Assembly: GCA_023665085.1 (NCBI GenBank)
Contig: JAMPEQ010000003.1
Span: 124,001 to 188,000, forward strand
Direction of reading: 5' to 3'
DNA from: Bacteroides sp.
GTDB taxonomy: Bacteria > Bacillota > Clostridia > Oscillospirales > Acutalibacteraceae
Length of the DNA stretch: 64,000 bases
In this document: one piece after another, positions 45,389 to 53,531 of the stretch
Numbering within the stretch: position 1 is the first letter of the stretch
Layout of the letters: the number at the start of each line of letters is the position of its first letter
Notes under the pieces: model-generated
What the model was told of the DNA's origin: nothing
Database searches by the model: none
What the model saw: the letters and a program-made list of their open reading frames with translations, nothing else
Program-made: the position numbers and the translations under genes

Positions 45389-46966
45389 ATGATTAATAAC
45401 AAAGATGAATTTTCACTTGATGCAAATGAAATAGGCTTTATTGATGAAATTGGTGGAGTTAAAGAATTGTTATCTTTTATTAATTTAAAGAAATCCAATT
45501 TTGACTCTCTGTATCAACTCATATCAATTTTATTCCCGAAAATAAAAGACATTCATGAAAAAGAATATGAAATAAATGTGCTGTATTATTTAACACACAA
45601 TATAAATGAAGCTTACCAAACTGCATATGTAACCAAGTCTAACGGCAAAAAAAGAGAGATAAACAAACCCGATTTACTTATAAAAAAATATCAAAAAGCC
45701 ATATATAAAAACATATTAGCCAAAATTCCTGTATCGACTTATGCAACAGCATATCAAAAAGGTTCTTCTTTAAGATATTCCACTGCTGTTCATACAGGCA
45801 AGCCTATGATTTTAAAACTTGATATAAAAAATTTTTTCGGTAGCATTCTATACAAATTCGTGCAGGCAATGTTTATAAATCAAGGCTATGATTATTTTAT
45901 TTCAACAACGCTTGCAACACTGTGCTGTTATAAAGGACGGCTGCCACAGGGTGCATCAACTTCACCTGCTATTTCAAATATTATAATGCGTGGATTTGAT
46001 GAAATAGTTGCAGAATTTTGCAGAGAAAGAAATATTGTATACACACGATACAGTGATGATATGACCTTTTCAGGTGAATTTGATAAGGCTGAAATTATAG
46101 ACTTTGTTGAAATCAATCTGAACAAATCAGGTTTTAGATTAAATAAAAAGAAAACCAAGCTGATTAAGCAAGGTCAAAGGCAAACTGTAACAGGTGTTGT
46201 TGTAAATGAAAAACAGCAATTGCCTAAAGGTTATAGAAAAAAGATCAGGCAGGAGGTATATTACTGTCAAAAGTATTCTGTTAAATCTCATATACTGCAT
46301 GCAAATCTAACTGAGTATATTCGTCCGAATGGTGATGTTTATTACAAGGAGTATCTGCTGAATTTATATGGCAGAATAAACTATGCTCTGCAGATTAATC
46401 CGAGTGATACTGAAATGCTTAATTACAGTGTCAATGTAAAATCTGCAATGTGTCAGCTTGATATCGTTAAACGAAAAATTAATGATGAAATATTTAATTT
46501 AGATGCAGAATTTTATCAAAACGAAAATAGAGAAGATAATGACATCTATTCTTATTTGATACAATTAGGTTATACGAATGAAGAAATTGATTACAGTGGT
46601 ATAGCACAGCAACCGGAATATAAATATTATCCGGTGTACGATGATAAAGCTAATATCATAGGGTTGCTGTATTTTAATTGTAATATAATCAATAAAAATT
46701 ATGATACATTCTTCGGCTTCAGTTTTGATAAAAGTGTAAAGTGTATTATATTAACTTTGGAAAAAGAATTTGTATTTAGAGCTAAAAAGATCGGGCTGAA
46801 AAATGTTGTATCATTTTTGGCTGAGCCAAGCAATTTTGTTCTCACGCAAAGCAAACTTGATTTTATCAGGGCGTACGGAAACACAGTTGTTCTTCATGGA
46901 GAGAAGGGTGAGATATTTGAGCGAATCAGACAAATTTTAACAAGCAGAAATGTAATAGTATTATAA
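45389..46966 (+). CDS. Retron reverse transcriptase with C-terminal extension
   Basis: The 525-residue protein has the reverse transcriptase core with DIKNFFGSI (145-152), LPQGASTSPAISN (185-197), the catalytic YTRYSDDMTFSG (Y221-S-D-D224) and the retron VTG motif (267-269); the NAxxH motif reads STAVH (131-135). Retron enzymes usually end near residue 320-340. Here about 180 further residues follow, beginning with a charged helix (KRKINDEIFNLDAEF) and continuing as an alternating strand-helix domain (KYYPVYDDKANIIGLLYFNC ... CIILTLEKEFVFRAKKIGLKNVV ... IRQILTSRNVIVL). That part is not recognised and may be a fused effector. A GTG seven codons upstream overlaps the a2 repeat and was not chosen. 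No other effector gene is co-oriented downstream. Confidence 0.9.
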   Translation: MINNKDEFSLDANEIGFIDEIGGVKELLSFINLKKSNFDSLYQLISILFPKIKDIHEKEYEINVLYYLTHNINEAYQTAYVTKSNGKKREINKPDLLIKKYQKAIYKNILAKIPVSTYATAYQKGSSLRYSTAVHTGKPMILKLDIKNFFGSILYKFVQAMFINQGYDYFISTTLATLCCYKGRLPQGASTSPAISNIIMRGFDEIVAEFCRERNIVYTRYSDDMTFSGEFDKAEIIDFVEINLNKSGFRLNKKKTKLIKQGQRQTVTGVVVNEKQQLPKGYRKKIRQEVYYCQKYSVKSHILHANLTEYIRPNGDVYYKEYLLNLYGRINYALQINPSDTEMLNYSVNVKSAMCQLDIVKRKINDEIFNLDAEFYQNENREDNDIYSYLIQLGYTNEEIDYSGIAQQPEYKYYPVYDDKANIIGLLYFNCNIINKNYDTFFGFSFDKSVKCIILTLEKEFVFRAKKIGLKNVVSFLAEPSNFVLTQSKLDFIRAYGNTVVLHGEKGEIFERIRQILTSRNVIVL

Positions 46967-46968
46967 GT

Positions 46969-47000
46969 AAGCATCGCATCAAATGAATGGTGCGATGCTT
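46969..47000 (+). terminator. Hairpin between convergent genes
   Basis: AAGCATCGCA and TGCGATGCTT form a perfect 10-bp stem with a 12-base loop and a GTTTAGTTT tail, between the reverse transcriptase and the first phosphatase-like gene. Termination is likely on the + strand. Confidence 0.65.
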
Positions 47001-47007
47001 GTTTAGT

Positions 47008-47448
47008 TTATTCAGTTTTAAAGGCATTTAGTGTTTTACGATAGCAAAGCATATTGGGGAAATACATTTTGCTATTGAGTATAATTGAATTATCTTGCCC
47101 CAAGCCTTCAAGTATACCTGCTGCAACGCCTGCACTGCGGGACATTCCCATATCACAATGCACCCATATTGTATCAACTCTGTCTTTCCATTTCAGTACA
47201 AAATCTCTGATTTTAACAGCGTCATCATCAGTCATTGCAGGATATCCTTTAAAAATATCCTGCGTTTCGGTGCTTACATCATAAAAGGATAGATAAAGAA
47301 TATCTTTAATCGTGCTGTTGCCTGAATTAAATTCAGCCTTTTCATCACCGGGTGTGCGGATAGAAATAATTACTTTATCATCTGAGCAATCAGTATAACT
47401 TAACCGTTTAGCTTTAGATTTATTAAGGATAACAAATTTCATACTCAT
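47008..47448 (-). CDS. Protein tyrosine/dual-specificity phosphatase-like protein 1
   Basis: The 146-residue protein has the phosphatase P-loop HCDMGMSRSAG with C98 and R104 (CX5R), preceded by a strand (VDTIWV) and followed by a helix, as in small dual-specificity phosphatases. An Asp-rich loop around YDVSTETQD could give the general acid. The first part of the gene overlaps the end of the DnaB-like gene by 26 bases. Two in-frame ATGs are close together and neither has a strong ribosome binding site, so coupling to the upstream gene is likely. A second CX5R protein is two genes upstream. Confidence 0.8.
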   Translation of the reverse strand: MSMKFVILNKSKAKRLSYTDCSDDKVIISIRTPGDEKAEFNSGNSTIKDILYLSFYDVSTETQDIFKGYPAMTDDDAVKIRDFVLKWKDRVDTIWVHCDMGMSRSAGVAAGILEGLGQDNSIILNSKMYFPNMLCYRKTLNAFKTE

Positions 47449-48186
47449 CAATAATTAAATTATTTTTGTCTGTAAAACGAATTGCTTCACGATCAAATTC
47501 CAATTCAATAGTACCTATATCTCCATGACAGTTTTTTGCAATAATCAATTCTGTATTATTAATATCATCTTCGTCAATTGAATCAAAATAATACGAATCC
47601 CTATAAAGAAACATAATTATATTTGCATCTTGTATTAAACTATATAAACCAAAAAAGATGAAAGTGTAGGTCGGTGTTTATCCACATCAACCTGCCTTGG
47701 TAAGCTTGTAGTGCAGATAACAGGAATATTAAGTTCTTTTACCATTCTTTTAAGATCTCTTGAAATGTCATGGCCTTCCTGCATTCTGGCAGTCCTTTTT
47801 ATTTCCGGTGTAATCAATCCAAAATCATCTATAATTACACAATCTACATATTTTAAATTTACTACTTTTTGTTTCATTTCTGATACTTTTATTACGGGTT
47901 GGTCTTCAATATAAATTTCTATATCAGAATTAATTGTTGAGAATTTTTTTGCAAGATGTTCAGCAGATAAGTCTAAACTGAAAAAAACACATTTCTTTCC
48001 TGTTGCTGCTATGTTTTCTGCAAGATTAGCTGCAAAGGTTGTTTTGCCCATTGCAGGTCTGGCACCAATGTAAATCAAATCCGATTTTCTAAAACCTTGT
48101 GTAAGCTTATCAAGCTGCTTAAATCCTGTTGAAATGGATTCTTTCTCTTCCGTTTTGTTTTCAATAATATCTATAAGTTTTTTCAT
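47423..48186 (-). pseudogene. DnaB-like ATPase (RecA fold), frameshifted
   Basis: The first 180 codons match the ATPase domain of replicative helicase DnaB: STGFKQLDKLTQGFRKSDL, Walker A GARPAMGKTT (41-50), Walker B VDCVIIDD (114-121) and TTSLPRQVDVDKHRPTLS. The frame then ends because the T6 run (plus-strand A6 at 47651-47656) is one base short. In the other frame the protein goes on as GLYSLIQDANIIMFLYRDSYYFDSI and a typical DnaB C-terminus (ELIIAKNCHGDIGTIELEF). The N-terminal DnaB domain is absent, so even repaired (about 254 residues) it is a stand-alone RecA-fold ATPase and not a normal helicase. Confidence 0.85.
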
Positions 48187-48198
48187 TTAATTCTCCTT

Positions 48199-48975
48199 TT
48201 AATTTACTTTTGAAATTCTGTAAAGCGGTGATAAATCAGGTTGATAACCGTTAGAAAATATAAAGCAATTCTTAACTGCACATGTTTTATATTTCTTATC
48301 CTTCTTGTCAAAATATTCTGCCACTAGGGAATAGCAGTCATGATTATCTCCTATCTCTGTAATTTCCACTTGCTTCACAGGTGCAAACGGTCGGCAGTCA
48401 ATATTTACAATGTCGCCAACTGTAAAAGGCACAGGCAGGTTCAAATCTATTGACTCGCTAAATCGGTAATCAGGAGCTTGCAGTGCATTGTTTGTATAAA
48501 AATATTTTGTAAAATAGCACACTTCGTCCTTTATCAATATGTATTTATATACGCACCTATTAGTTTTATGTTTCGTTTTGCTTTTGAACTGAACCATCTT
48601 TTTGAGTGTGTACCAGTTTGTTTCATCGTAATACTCCCAGCATTCAGCTATTTCACCTCTGATGTGTTCTAAAACAGAATTAAAATCATAAAACGGTCTG
48701 TTTGGAAATTCTTCATAACCAAATTCGTCATCATACCAATTGTCAAACAGATAAAAATGCTCGTCATTATTCAGTTTAAGTGCATCAAGAGCCTGCTTGA
48801 TTTCGTTATGCTTATTGTCGGTTGTCCATTTCAGTTTCGTTTCAAGCGACACAGGCGCACCGAGGATTATACTTGAAATCTGTTTATTATTCAGTTTTAT
48901 ATCAGCAAGATATTTCTGCATTTCAACAGACGGAATGAAAGTATCTAATATTTCTAAATACTTTTCTTTGTCCAT
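48199..48975 (-). CDS. Hypothetical protein in the phosphatase/ATPase cluster
   Basis: The 258-residue protein is acidic, Tyr/Phe-rich and cytoplasmic in appearance. It has an N-terminal helical part (MDKEKYLEILDTFIPSVEMQKYLADIKL), a Tyr-rich centre (DNWYDDEFGYEEFPNRPFYDFNS) and a beta-rich C-terminal third (FTVGDIVNIDCRPFAPVKQVEI). No family was recognised. It is 12 bases upstream of the DnaB-like gene on the same strand and shares its run with the two CX5R proteins, so it probably belongs to the same functional unit. Confidence 0.75.
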   Translation of the reverse strand: MDKEKYLEILDTFIPSVEMQKYLADIKLNNKQISSIILGAPVSLETKLKWTTDNKHNEIKQALDALKLNNDEHFYLFDNWYDDEFGYEEFPNRPFYDFNSVLEHIRGEIAECWEYYDETNWYTLKKMVQFKSKTKHKTNRCVYKYILIKDEVCYFTKYFYTNNALQAPDYRFSESIDLNLPVPFTVGDIVNIDCRPFAPVKQVEITEIGDNHDCYSLVAEYFDKKDKKYKTCAVKNCFIFSNGYQPDLSPLYRISKVN

Positions 48976-49039
48976 ATCTAATCCTCCTTAATATATTATT
49001 AATCGATTCGGCTTTTGAATTTAGTCCGCTTTTATAATT

Positions 49040-49480
49040 TTATTGCTTCAAAGCATCATAAATTTTGTGATAAATAACTTGATTTGGATAATAGCAGTAA
49101 TCGGCAAAAACTGAAATTCCGTTTTTATTGTAATACTCTTGTATTGCAGCGGCACAGGCGGCACTGCGGCTTTGACCGTATTGACATTGACAAATAATAT
49201 CAAGTCCTTTATCGTGTGCAGTTTTAATGAATTTTGCAATATTATCAGACTCTGGTAAATAGGTTTCATAGGTTAAGCCATAGTCTTTTAAAACAGTTAT
49301 ATCAATATCATAAACCGCAACCTGAAACAACATTTCTGCTTTGCCCTTGTAGTCAACAGGATTTAAATTATCACTGCGAATACCAGCAGGGTCATAAAAG
49401 CTGATTACAGCCGTGTTTGACGGAAAACCTTCATCAATTAAATTCTCAATTTCACTTCTTGAATAAATACTGATTTTCAT
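49040..49480 (-). CDS. Protein tyrosine phosphatase-like protein 2
   Basis: The 146-residue protein has a P-loop CQYGQSRSAA with C99 and R105 (CX5R) after the strand LDIICQ and before a helix, the layout of small tyrosine phosphatases. The N-terminal half starts with a strand-helix unit (MKISIYSRSEIENLIDEGF) and a FYDPAG loop. It differs strongly in sequence from the other CX5R protein of this cluster. A GGAGG site precedes the ATG. The gene is separated from the one upstream by a terminator and starts the run that continues to the DnaB-like gene. Confidence 0.8.
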   Translation of the reverse strand: MKISIYSRSEIENLIDEGFPSNTAVISFYDPAGIRSDNLNPVDYKGKAEMLFQVAVYDIDITVLKDYGLTYETYLPESDNIAKFIKTAHDKGLDIICQCQYGQSRSAACAAAIQEYYNKNGISVFADYCYYPNQVIYHKIYDALKQ

Positions 49481-49514
49481 ACTCCATACCTCCTTGTGAT
49501 GACTTGATGATAAT

Positions 49515-49544
49515 AAAAAAGATGTGCCAAAAACGGCACATCTT
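49515..49544 (-). terminator. Terminator after the HhH-GPD-like gene
   Basis: On the minus strand AAGATGTGCC, a loop and GGCACATCTT are followed by TTTTTT. It ends the gene upstream. Confidence 0.85.
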
Positions 49545-49567
49545 AAATTTAAATATTTGTTTAAAAA

Positions 49568-50227
49568 TTATTTACTGCTCATATACTTCCAAATAATATA
49601 ATCAATTTTTCTTGCATTGATATTATTATGAGATTTTGACAATTCATCAACCACTGAGTTTATTACACTCTGAGCATCATCACAATCACATCCATATTCG
49701 TTCAAAAATCTAATAATATGTCTATCGGGTTTTATTACTTTTTCATCACCACATAATATTTTCAGATATGAAAATGTTATGCCGCTTCCTTGACCCTTAA
49801 CAGATTTAAATTCTTTTTCAATATCAGCATTTAAAAGAGAATTAAAATCGTCAATCGTTTGAATAGAATTTTTATCAAATACTTTAGCACATTCAAATAC
49901 AGCTTCTGCTTTAAGAATACCATTGGTTGATGATGTTCTTTGGGTATTCTTTACAATATTTTCAGCAAAACTCTGAATACCAATTTTTTCTATGTAATTG
50001 ATAAATTCTTTTATTGTATAATTTTCAGTTGTGTTTGATTTAAAAATTTCCAAATTATTAACATCGCAAAATCTGTCAATAACATTCTGTGTCGACTTAT
50101 AATTCGCACCAATAGAAAATATGGCATCCATCAAACATAACGGAAGGCAAAAATAATTATATTCTTCCGGTAATTCGTAATTATCTAAGTTAAAATTCGT
50201 TTCTAAAAAATTAATTATTTCTTTCAT
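49568..50227 (-). CDS. HhH-GPD-like protein (tentative)
   Basis: The 219-residue protein is helical. Residues 143-175 read VKGQGSGITFSYLKILCG then KVIKPDRHIIRFLNEYG, which resembles the helix-hairpin-helix turn and the K-P-D-R-H segment with the catalytic-type Asp of HhH-GPD DNA glycosylase folds, but the usual G-V-G hairpin is altered and no iron-sulfur cysteines follow. A role on modified bases would suit the neighbourhood but is not shown. It is transcribed alone, ending at its own terminator. Confidence 0.55.
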   Translation of the reverse strand: MKEIINFLETNFNLDNYELPEEYNYFCLPLCLMDAIFSIGANYKSTQNVIDRFCDVNNLEIFKSNTTENYTIKEFINYIEKIGIQSFAENIVKNTQRTSSTNGILKAEAVFECAKVFDKNSIQTIDDFNSLLNADIEKEFKSVKGQGSGITFSYLKILCGDEKVIKPDRHIIRFLNEYGCDCDDAQSVINSVVDELSKSHNNINARKIDYIIWKYMSSK

Positions 50228-50330
50228 TTTATTATACCTTTGACAATTTTTTATATGTGTATATTATATCATAATCAATGCGATAAAAACAACACGTCTA
50301 TAATGACCGGATTTTGATAGTGAATATATC

Positions 50331-50357
50331 TTGACTTTTTGGGGATAATATGATAAT
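50331..50357 (+). promoter_or_regulatory. Candidate promoter of the DUF4143 ATPase gene
   Basis: TTGACT and GATAAT lie 15 bases apart, about 45 bases before the start codon, in the divergent region. A TAATGT two bases later gives a 17-base spacer. Confidence 0.4.
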
Positions 50358-50401
50358 GTGAATATGTAGTTTACGATTATCATAAATTTGGAGTTGGTGT
50401 T

Positions 50402-51628
50402 ATGGAATATATTGAACGAGAACTTGAAAGAAAATTTATGGAAATGGATTCTTTTTTCAAGGCAATACTTGTTATAGGTGCAAGGCAGGTTGGCAAATCA
50501 ACAATGCTCAAGCATCTTGCAAAAGAGCAAAACAGAACTTATGTAACTATGGATGATGATTTTGCAAGAGAGCTTGCAAACAGTGATCCTGTATTGTTTT
50601 TCCAAACTTACAAACCGCCTATCCTGATTGATGAGATTCAGAAAGCTCCTGTACTCCTTGAACGCATAAAAATTATGTGTGATGAAAGCGATGAAACAGG
50701 TCGTTTTTGGTTGACAGGCTCACAAAGAAAAAAGCTTATGGAAAAATCGCAGGAGTCACTTGCAGGCAGACTTGGCATATTAAAGTTATATAGTCTTTCT
50801 CAAAGAGAAAAGGCAGGAATTCTTCACACGAGTGAGCTTGATTTTTCTTTGGATTGCTTGCAGGAAAGAGCAAAGCATTTACCCGAAAATGATATTGATG
50901 CGGTGTACGAACATATATGGCGTGGCGGATATGCAGATGTTCAGAATGCAACAAACGAGCAAATGCAGGTTTACTATCAGTCATATATCGACAACTATTT
51001 GATTGCAGATGCTGTCAATGATGAGGGGATAAGCGACACAAATTCGTTTAAAAGATTTCTGCGTTCCTGTGCTGCTCTTGTTGGTAATTTGCTCAATTAC
51101 AATACGCTTGCTGAGTCAGCAGCAGTATCTGTACCGACTGCAAGGAAATGGGTATCTATTCTTCAGGATATGGATGTCATTTATCTTCTTGAGCCGTATT
51201 CAAACAATGAACTACAACGACTTGTTAAAACACCGAAATTGTATTTTTGCGACACAGGTCTTTGTGCTTATCTTACAAGATGGCTCACGAGAGACTCTCT
51301 TCGTGACGGTGCCGCAGGCGGACATTTTTATGAAAACTATGTTGTTATGGAACTTGTAAAGAATTATGCTTATTCAAAATCAAGTGCTATTCTCACATTT
51401 TACAGAGATTCCAACGCAAAGGAAATTGATGTGTTCGTTGAAGAAAACGGCAAAGTTCATCCACTTGAAATAAAGAGGTCTGCAAATCCCGATAAACGAG
51501 AAATAAAAAAATATAATGTTCTTGATAAAACGACTGTTGAAATCGGAAACGGTGGAATAATTTGTATGTATCCAAAGCCGTTCCCGATAGACAGAATAAA
51601 CTGCTACATTCCGTCAAATTTGATTTAG
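50402..51628 (+). CDS. AAA ATPase with DUF4143 domain
   Basis: The 408-residue protein has an N-terminal AAA_14 ATPase (Walker A GARQVGKST, Walker B PILIDEIQ, sensor WLTGSQR) and a C-terminal DUF4143 domain ending in a nuclease-like part (GHFYENYVVMELVKN, FYRDSNAKEIDVFVEENGKVHPLEIKRS). The E-I-D-V and E-I-K segments resemble a PD-(D/E)xK site. These proteins are very common in anaerobe genomes, often single, and have no agreed role; a toxin-antitoxin or defence function has been suggested for some. It is monocistronic here. Confidence 0.9.
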   Translation: MEYIERELERKFMEMDSFFKAILVIGARQVGKSTMLKHLAKEQNRTYVTMDDDFARELANSDPVLFFQTYKPPILIDEIQKAPVLLERIKIMCDESDETGRFWLTGSQRKKLMEKSQESLAGRLGILKLYSLSQREKAGILHTSELDFSLDCLQERAKHLPENDIDAVYEHIWRGGYADVQNATNEQMQVYYQSYIDNYLIADAVNDEGISDTNSFKRFLRSCAALVGNLLNYNTLAESAAVSVPTARKWVSILQDMDVIYLLEPYSNNELQRLVKTPKLYFCDTGLCAYLTRWLTRDSLRDGAAGGHFYENYVVMELVKNYAYSKSSAILTFYRDSNAKEIDVFVEENGKVHPLEIKRSANPDKREIKKYNVLDKTTVEIGNGGIICMYPKPFPIDRINCYIPSNLI

Positions 51629-51637
51629 TATTCAATA

Positions 51638-51682
51638 AAAGTCTATTGCAACTAACTTTTGTCCGTCGCAACAGACTTTTAT
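51638..51682 (+). terminator. Terminator after the DUF4143 gene
   Basis: AAGTCTATTGC and GCAACAGACTT pair with one mismatch and are followed by TTTT. A moderate terminator. Confidence 0.6.
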
Positions 51683-51800
51683 CTTTGTTACAGACAATTT
51701 ATAGTGTGTTGATACTATATTTTATTAAATTTTGCTCGAAATACTTGACAAAATACAAAATTATCTCTAATCTGTGAGCTTATCCCTAAAGGGATAAAAT

Positions 51801-52803
51801 TTGATATTGGAGATGATAAAAATTACAAGCTATGAATACAGGAATGATCCGTTGTTCCTGCGAAATCAATTTAAAAGTGTTGGAATGTTTAAATTTCCTC
51901 ATGTAAAAAAACAAGAAATAAGTCTTGAAGATGTAAAACTAATCGGTTATGATAAGATTAATCAAAGTAATGATTACGAAAAAATTGTACATTTCTTTCT
52001 TGACGATTACAGGTTTGAGAGTATATACAACAATCCTGAAAAGAAAATTGAAACACTGAAACAGTATAAGGCTGTTTTGACACCCGATTTCAGTATGTTT
52101 ACGGAAATGCTGATTGCGTTGCAATTATTCAGTACATTTAAAAACAGGTGGGTTGGTGCTTATCTTCAGGAGCAGGGAATCAGCGTTATACCGACAGTTC
52201 GCTGGGGTTATTTGACAAGCTTCAATTTCTGCTTTGACGGAATTGAAAAAGGCAGCATTGTTGCCGTTTCAACAATAGGAATCAAAAAAGAAAAATCACA
52301 TTTTATGCTTGGTTATAATGAAATGCTGAACAGGATTAAGCCAAGTAAAATTATTTGCTATGGTAAACCTTTTGAAGAAATGAAAGGCGATGTAATTGAG
52401 GTTAACTATAGCGAAACAAATAATCTGAGCAAAGGATTTTTTGTAAAAAAGACATTTGTAACAACATTTGAGCCGATACATAAGGGCGGAGGTTCGGCAA
52501 GCGGTGAAAATTCTGCTAATCCCAAGCCAACATGGTATCCGAAAAAACGAGGATGCTAAAAGATTTTTAGGAAAACCTGGGGAGATTAAAGAAACTGTTG
52601 ATAAAAACGGAGAAAGGCGTTTAACAAAAATTGGTAAAGACGGAAGGGCTGAAAAAGAACGCCATTTTTAAGATCATAATCGGCCGGACAAACACACTGT
52701 TCCACACGACCACAATATTGATTGGAGCAAGGGAGTTCCAAATCCAAGTGGACCAATTAATTATCCAGACGGAAATATTCCTGAATTTAAATCAATAAAA
52801 GGA
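51801..52803 (+). pseudogene. DUF4417 protein with toxin-like C-terminus, broken twice
   Basis: The first 235 or so codons are a DUF4417 protein (MFTEMLIALQLFSTFKNRWVGAYLQ, VIPTVRWG, FDGIEKGSIVAVSTIG). After PTWYPKK the A6 run at about 52541-52546 is one base short and the frame stops. In the other frame it goes on as NEDAKRFLGKPGEIKETVDKNG, RRLTKIGKDGRAEKERHF, then a TAA (52669-52671), then DHNRPDKHTVPHDHNIDWS and PINYPDGNIPEF. That His-rich block resembles C-terminal modules of polymorphic toxins and phage head-type proteins. Start: a TTG with AAAGGG seven bases upstream, or an ATG four codons later. The final open frame runs straight into the next gene. Confidence 0.78.
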
Positions 52804-52809
52804 GTTATA

Positions 52810-53091
52810 ATGTATACTAAAAACGAACATATACTTGAATATCCTAATTATACAAGTATACAAGATTTCAAGGATAGTCTTATTTATGGTAAAGAAATAG
52901 TTATATTATGGAAGGGAATATACTTTACAATAGAATATGACGAAAAAACATTTTCTATTAGTGAAGCCTATAAACCTGAAACTGAAAGATGTTTTAAAAC
53001 TATTGATGAACTTTTGAAATTCAAACTTAATAGTGGTGATTTACTAATGGATATAATCACACAGGCTGAAGTTGAATGGAGAAATATATGA
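52810..53091 (+). CDS. Small immunity-like protein 1
   Basis: The 93-residue protein has an AAAGGAG site seven bases before the ATG. It contains a strand-rich core (KEIVILWKGIYFTIEYDEKTFSI) and a helical acidic C-terminus. The following gene encodes a similar protein with the same plan: an aromatic beta core after F-K-D/F-K-E, then a F-K-T/S-I/V-D-E/D-L/F helix. Small acidic proteins right after a toxin-type C-terminus are commonly immunity proteins, and that is the working guess. The gene is in the same frame as the broken toxin tail, without a stop between. Confidence 0.65.
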   Translation: MYTKNEHILEYPNYTSIQDFKDSLIYGKEIVILWKGIYFTIEYDEKTFSISEAYKPETERCFKTIDELLKFKLNSGDLLMDIITQAEVEWRNI

Positions 53092-53336
53092 ATAATTTTG
53101 AAGAATTCAAAGAATGGATAGACATTGGAAATGAAGTTGAATTCACATATAAAGGTGATGAATATTCTGTTACTTATGGAAAAGATAATAATGGAAATAA
53201 AATTATCTCTTTCTGTAGGTTTTATTGTAAACCTGTTGATTTCAAAAGTGTCGATGATTTTATGAATAACTCTAAAATTGAGAATGAATATCTGAAAGAT
53301 ATTTGGGATAAGGTTGTCGATATATACATTTACTAA
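53088..53336 (+). CDS. Small immunity-like protein 2
   Basis: The 82-residue protein begins at an ATG overlapping the stop codon of the previous gene (ATGA), with GGAGA upstream; a start four codons earlier is less likely. Its strand core (EVEFTYKGDEYSVTYGKDNNGNKIISF) and the FKSVDDFMNN segment resemble the preceding protein, so the two probably arose by duplication. It is the last gene of the element before the right attachment site. No named family was recognised. Confidence 0.62.
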   Translation: MNNFEEFKEWIDIGNEVEFTYKGDEYSVTYGKDNNGNKIISFCRFYCKPVDFKSVDDFMNNSKIENEYLKDIWDKVVDIYIY

Positions 53337-53426
53337 TATCGAAAATATTTGAAAAGTTTATAGTCTATCCTTTACACTGGAGAGGTGTGAGAAATAAAAA
53401 ATCAAACTTTATTCTATATTTAAAAA

Positions 53427-53459
53427 AACGCCGTAACTTGTGTAGTTACGGCGTTTTTT
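53427..53459. terminator. Bidirectional terminator inside the right end
   Basis: AACGCCGTAACT and AGTTACGGCGTT form a perfect 12-bp stem between A and T runs. It insulates the immunity-like genes from the interrupted SASP gene. Confidence 0.92.
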
Positions 53460-53509
53460 CGGATATGTAGCTGCAATGCTTATAAATATTTTAGTTTTTG
53501 ATGTGCTTG

Positions 53510-53531
53510 TACGCCTCAGTCAGCAGCGGCT
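53510..53531. other. Right attachment site of the element
   Basis: Element sequence TACGCCTCAG meets host SASP sequence AGCAGCGGCT around TC at 53520-53521. An alternative shared CCTC a few bases earlier was ruled out because it leaves a stop codon in the rejoined SASP. Confidence 0.82.

Larger units (their letters stand above)
30578..53521. mobile_element. 22.9-kb serine-recombinase element inserted in the SASP gene
   Basis: The two halves of one SASP gene flank this block in the right order and strand. Excision at the TC common to both junctions restores the SASP frame exactly (K-M-E-A-A-A-E-V-G-V lines up with the family pattern K-L-E-I-A-S-E-F-G-V). Joining the element ends gives TACGCCTCAG-TC-TTGACGCGTT, whose arms are inverted copies at 7 of 10 positions, as expected for attP of a large serine recombinase with a non-palindromic 2-base core. 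The recombinase gene is 32 bases inside the left end. There is no relaxase, type IV secretion or replication gene, so it is at most mobilisable or phage-satellite-like. The cargo is mostly defence-type, and several genes are broken. Confidence 0.92.

Noticed and set aside
47635-48186. Complete replicative helicase DnaB
   Set aside because: The N-terminal DnaB domain is missing and the C-terminus is in another frame, so it is a frameshifted stand-alone ATPase domain.
53514-53519. Shared CCTC at both junctions as the attachment core
   Set aside because: Rejoining there gives GAC TGA in the SASP frame, a stop codon. The TC five bases further restores the protein and centres the arm symmetry.
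30578-53521. Prophage or self-transmissible ICE
   Set aside because: No capsid, terminase, tail, relaxase, coupling protein or type IV secretion gene was found. Only the recombinase supports mobility.
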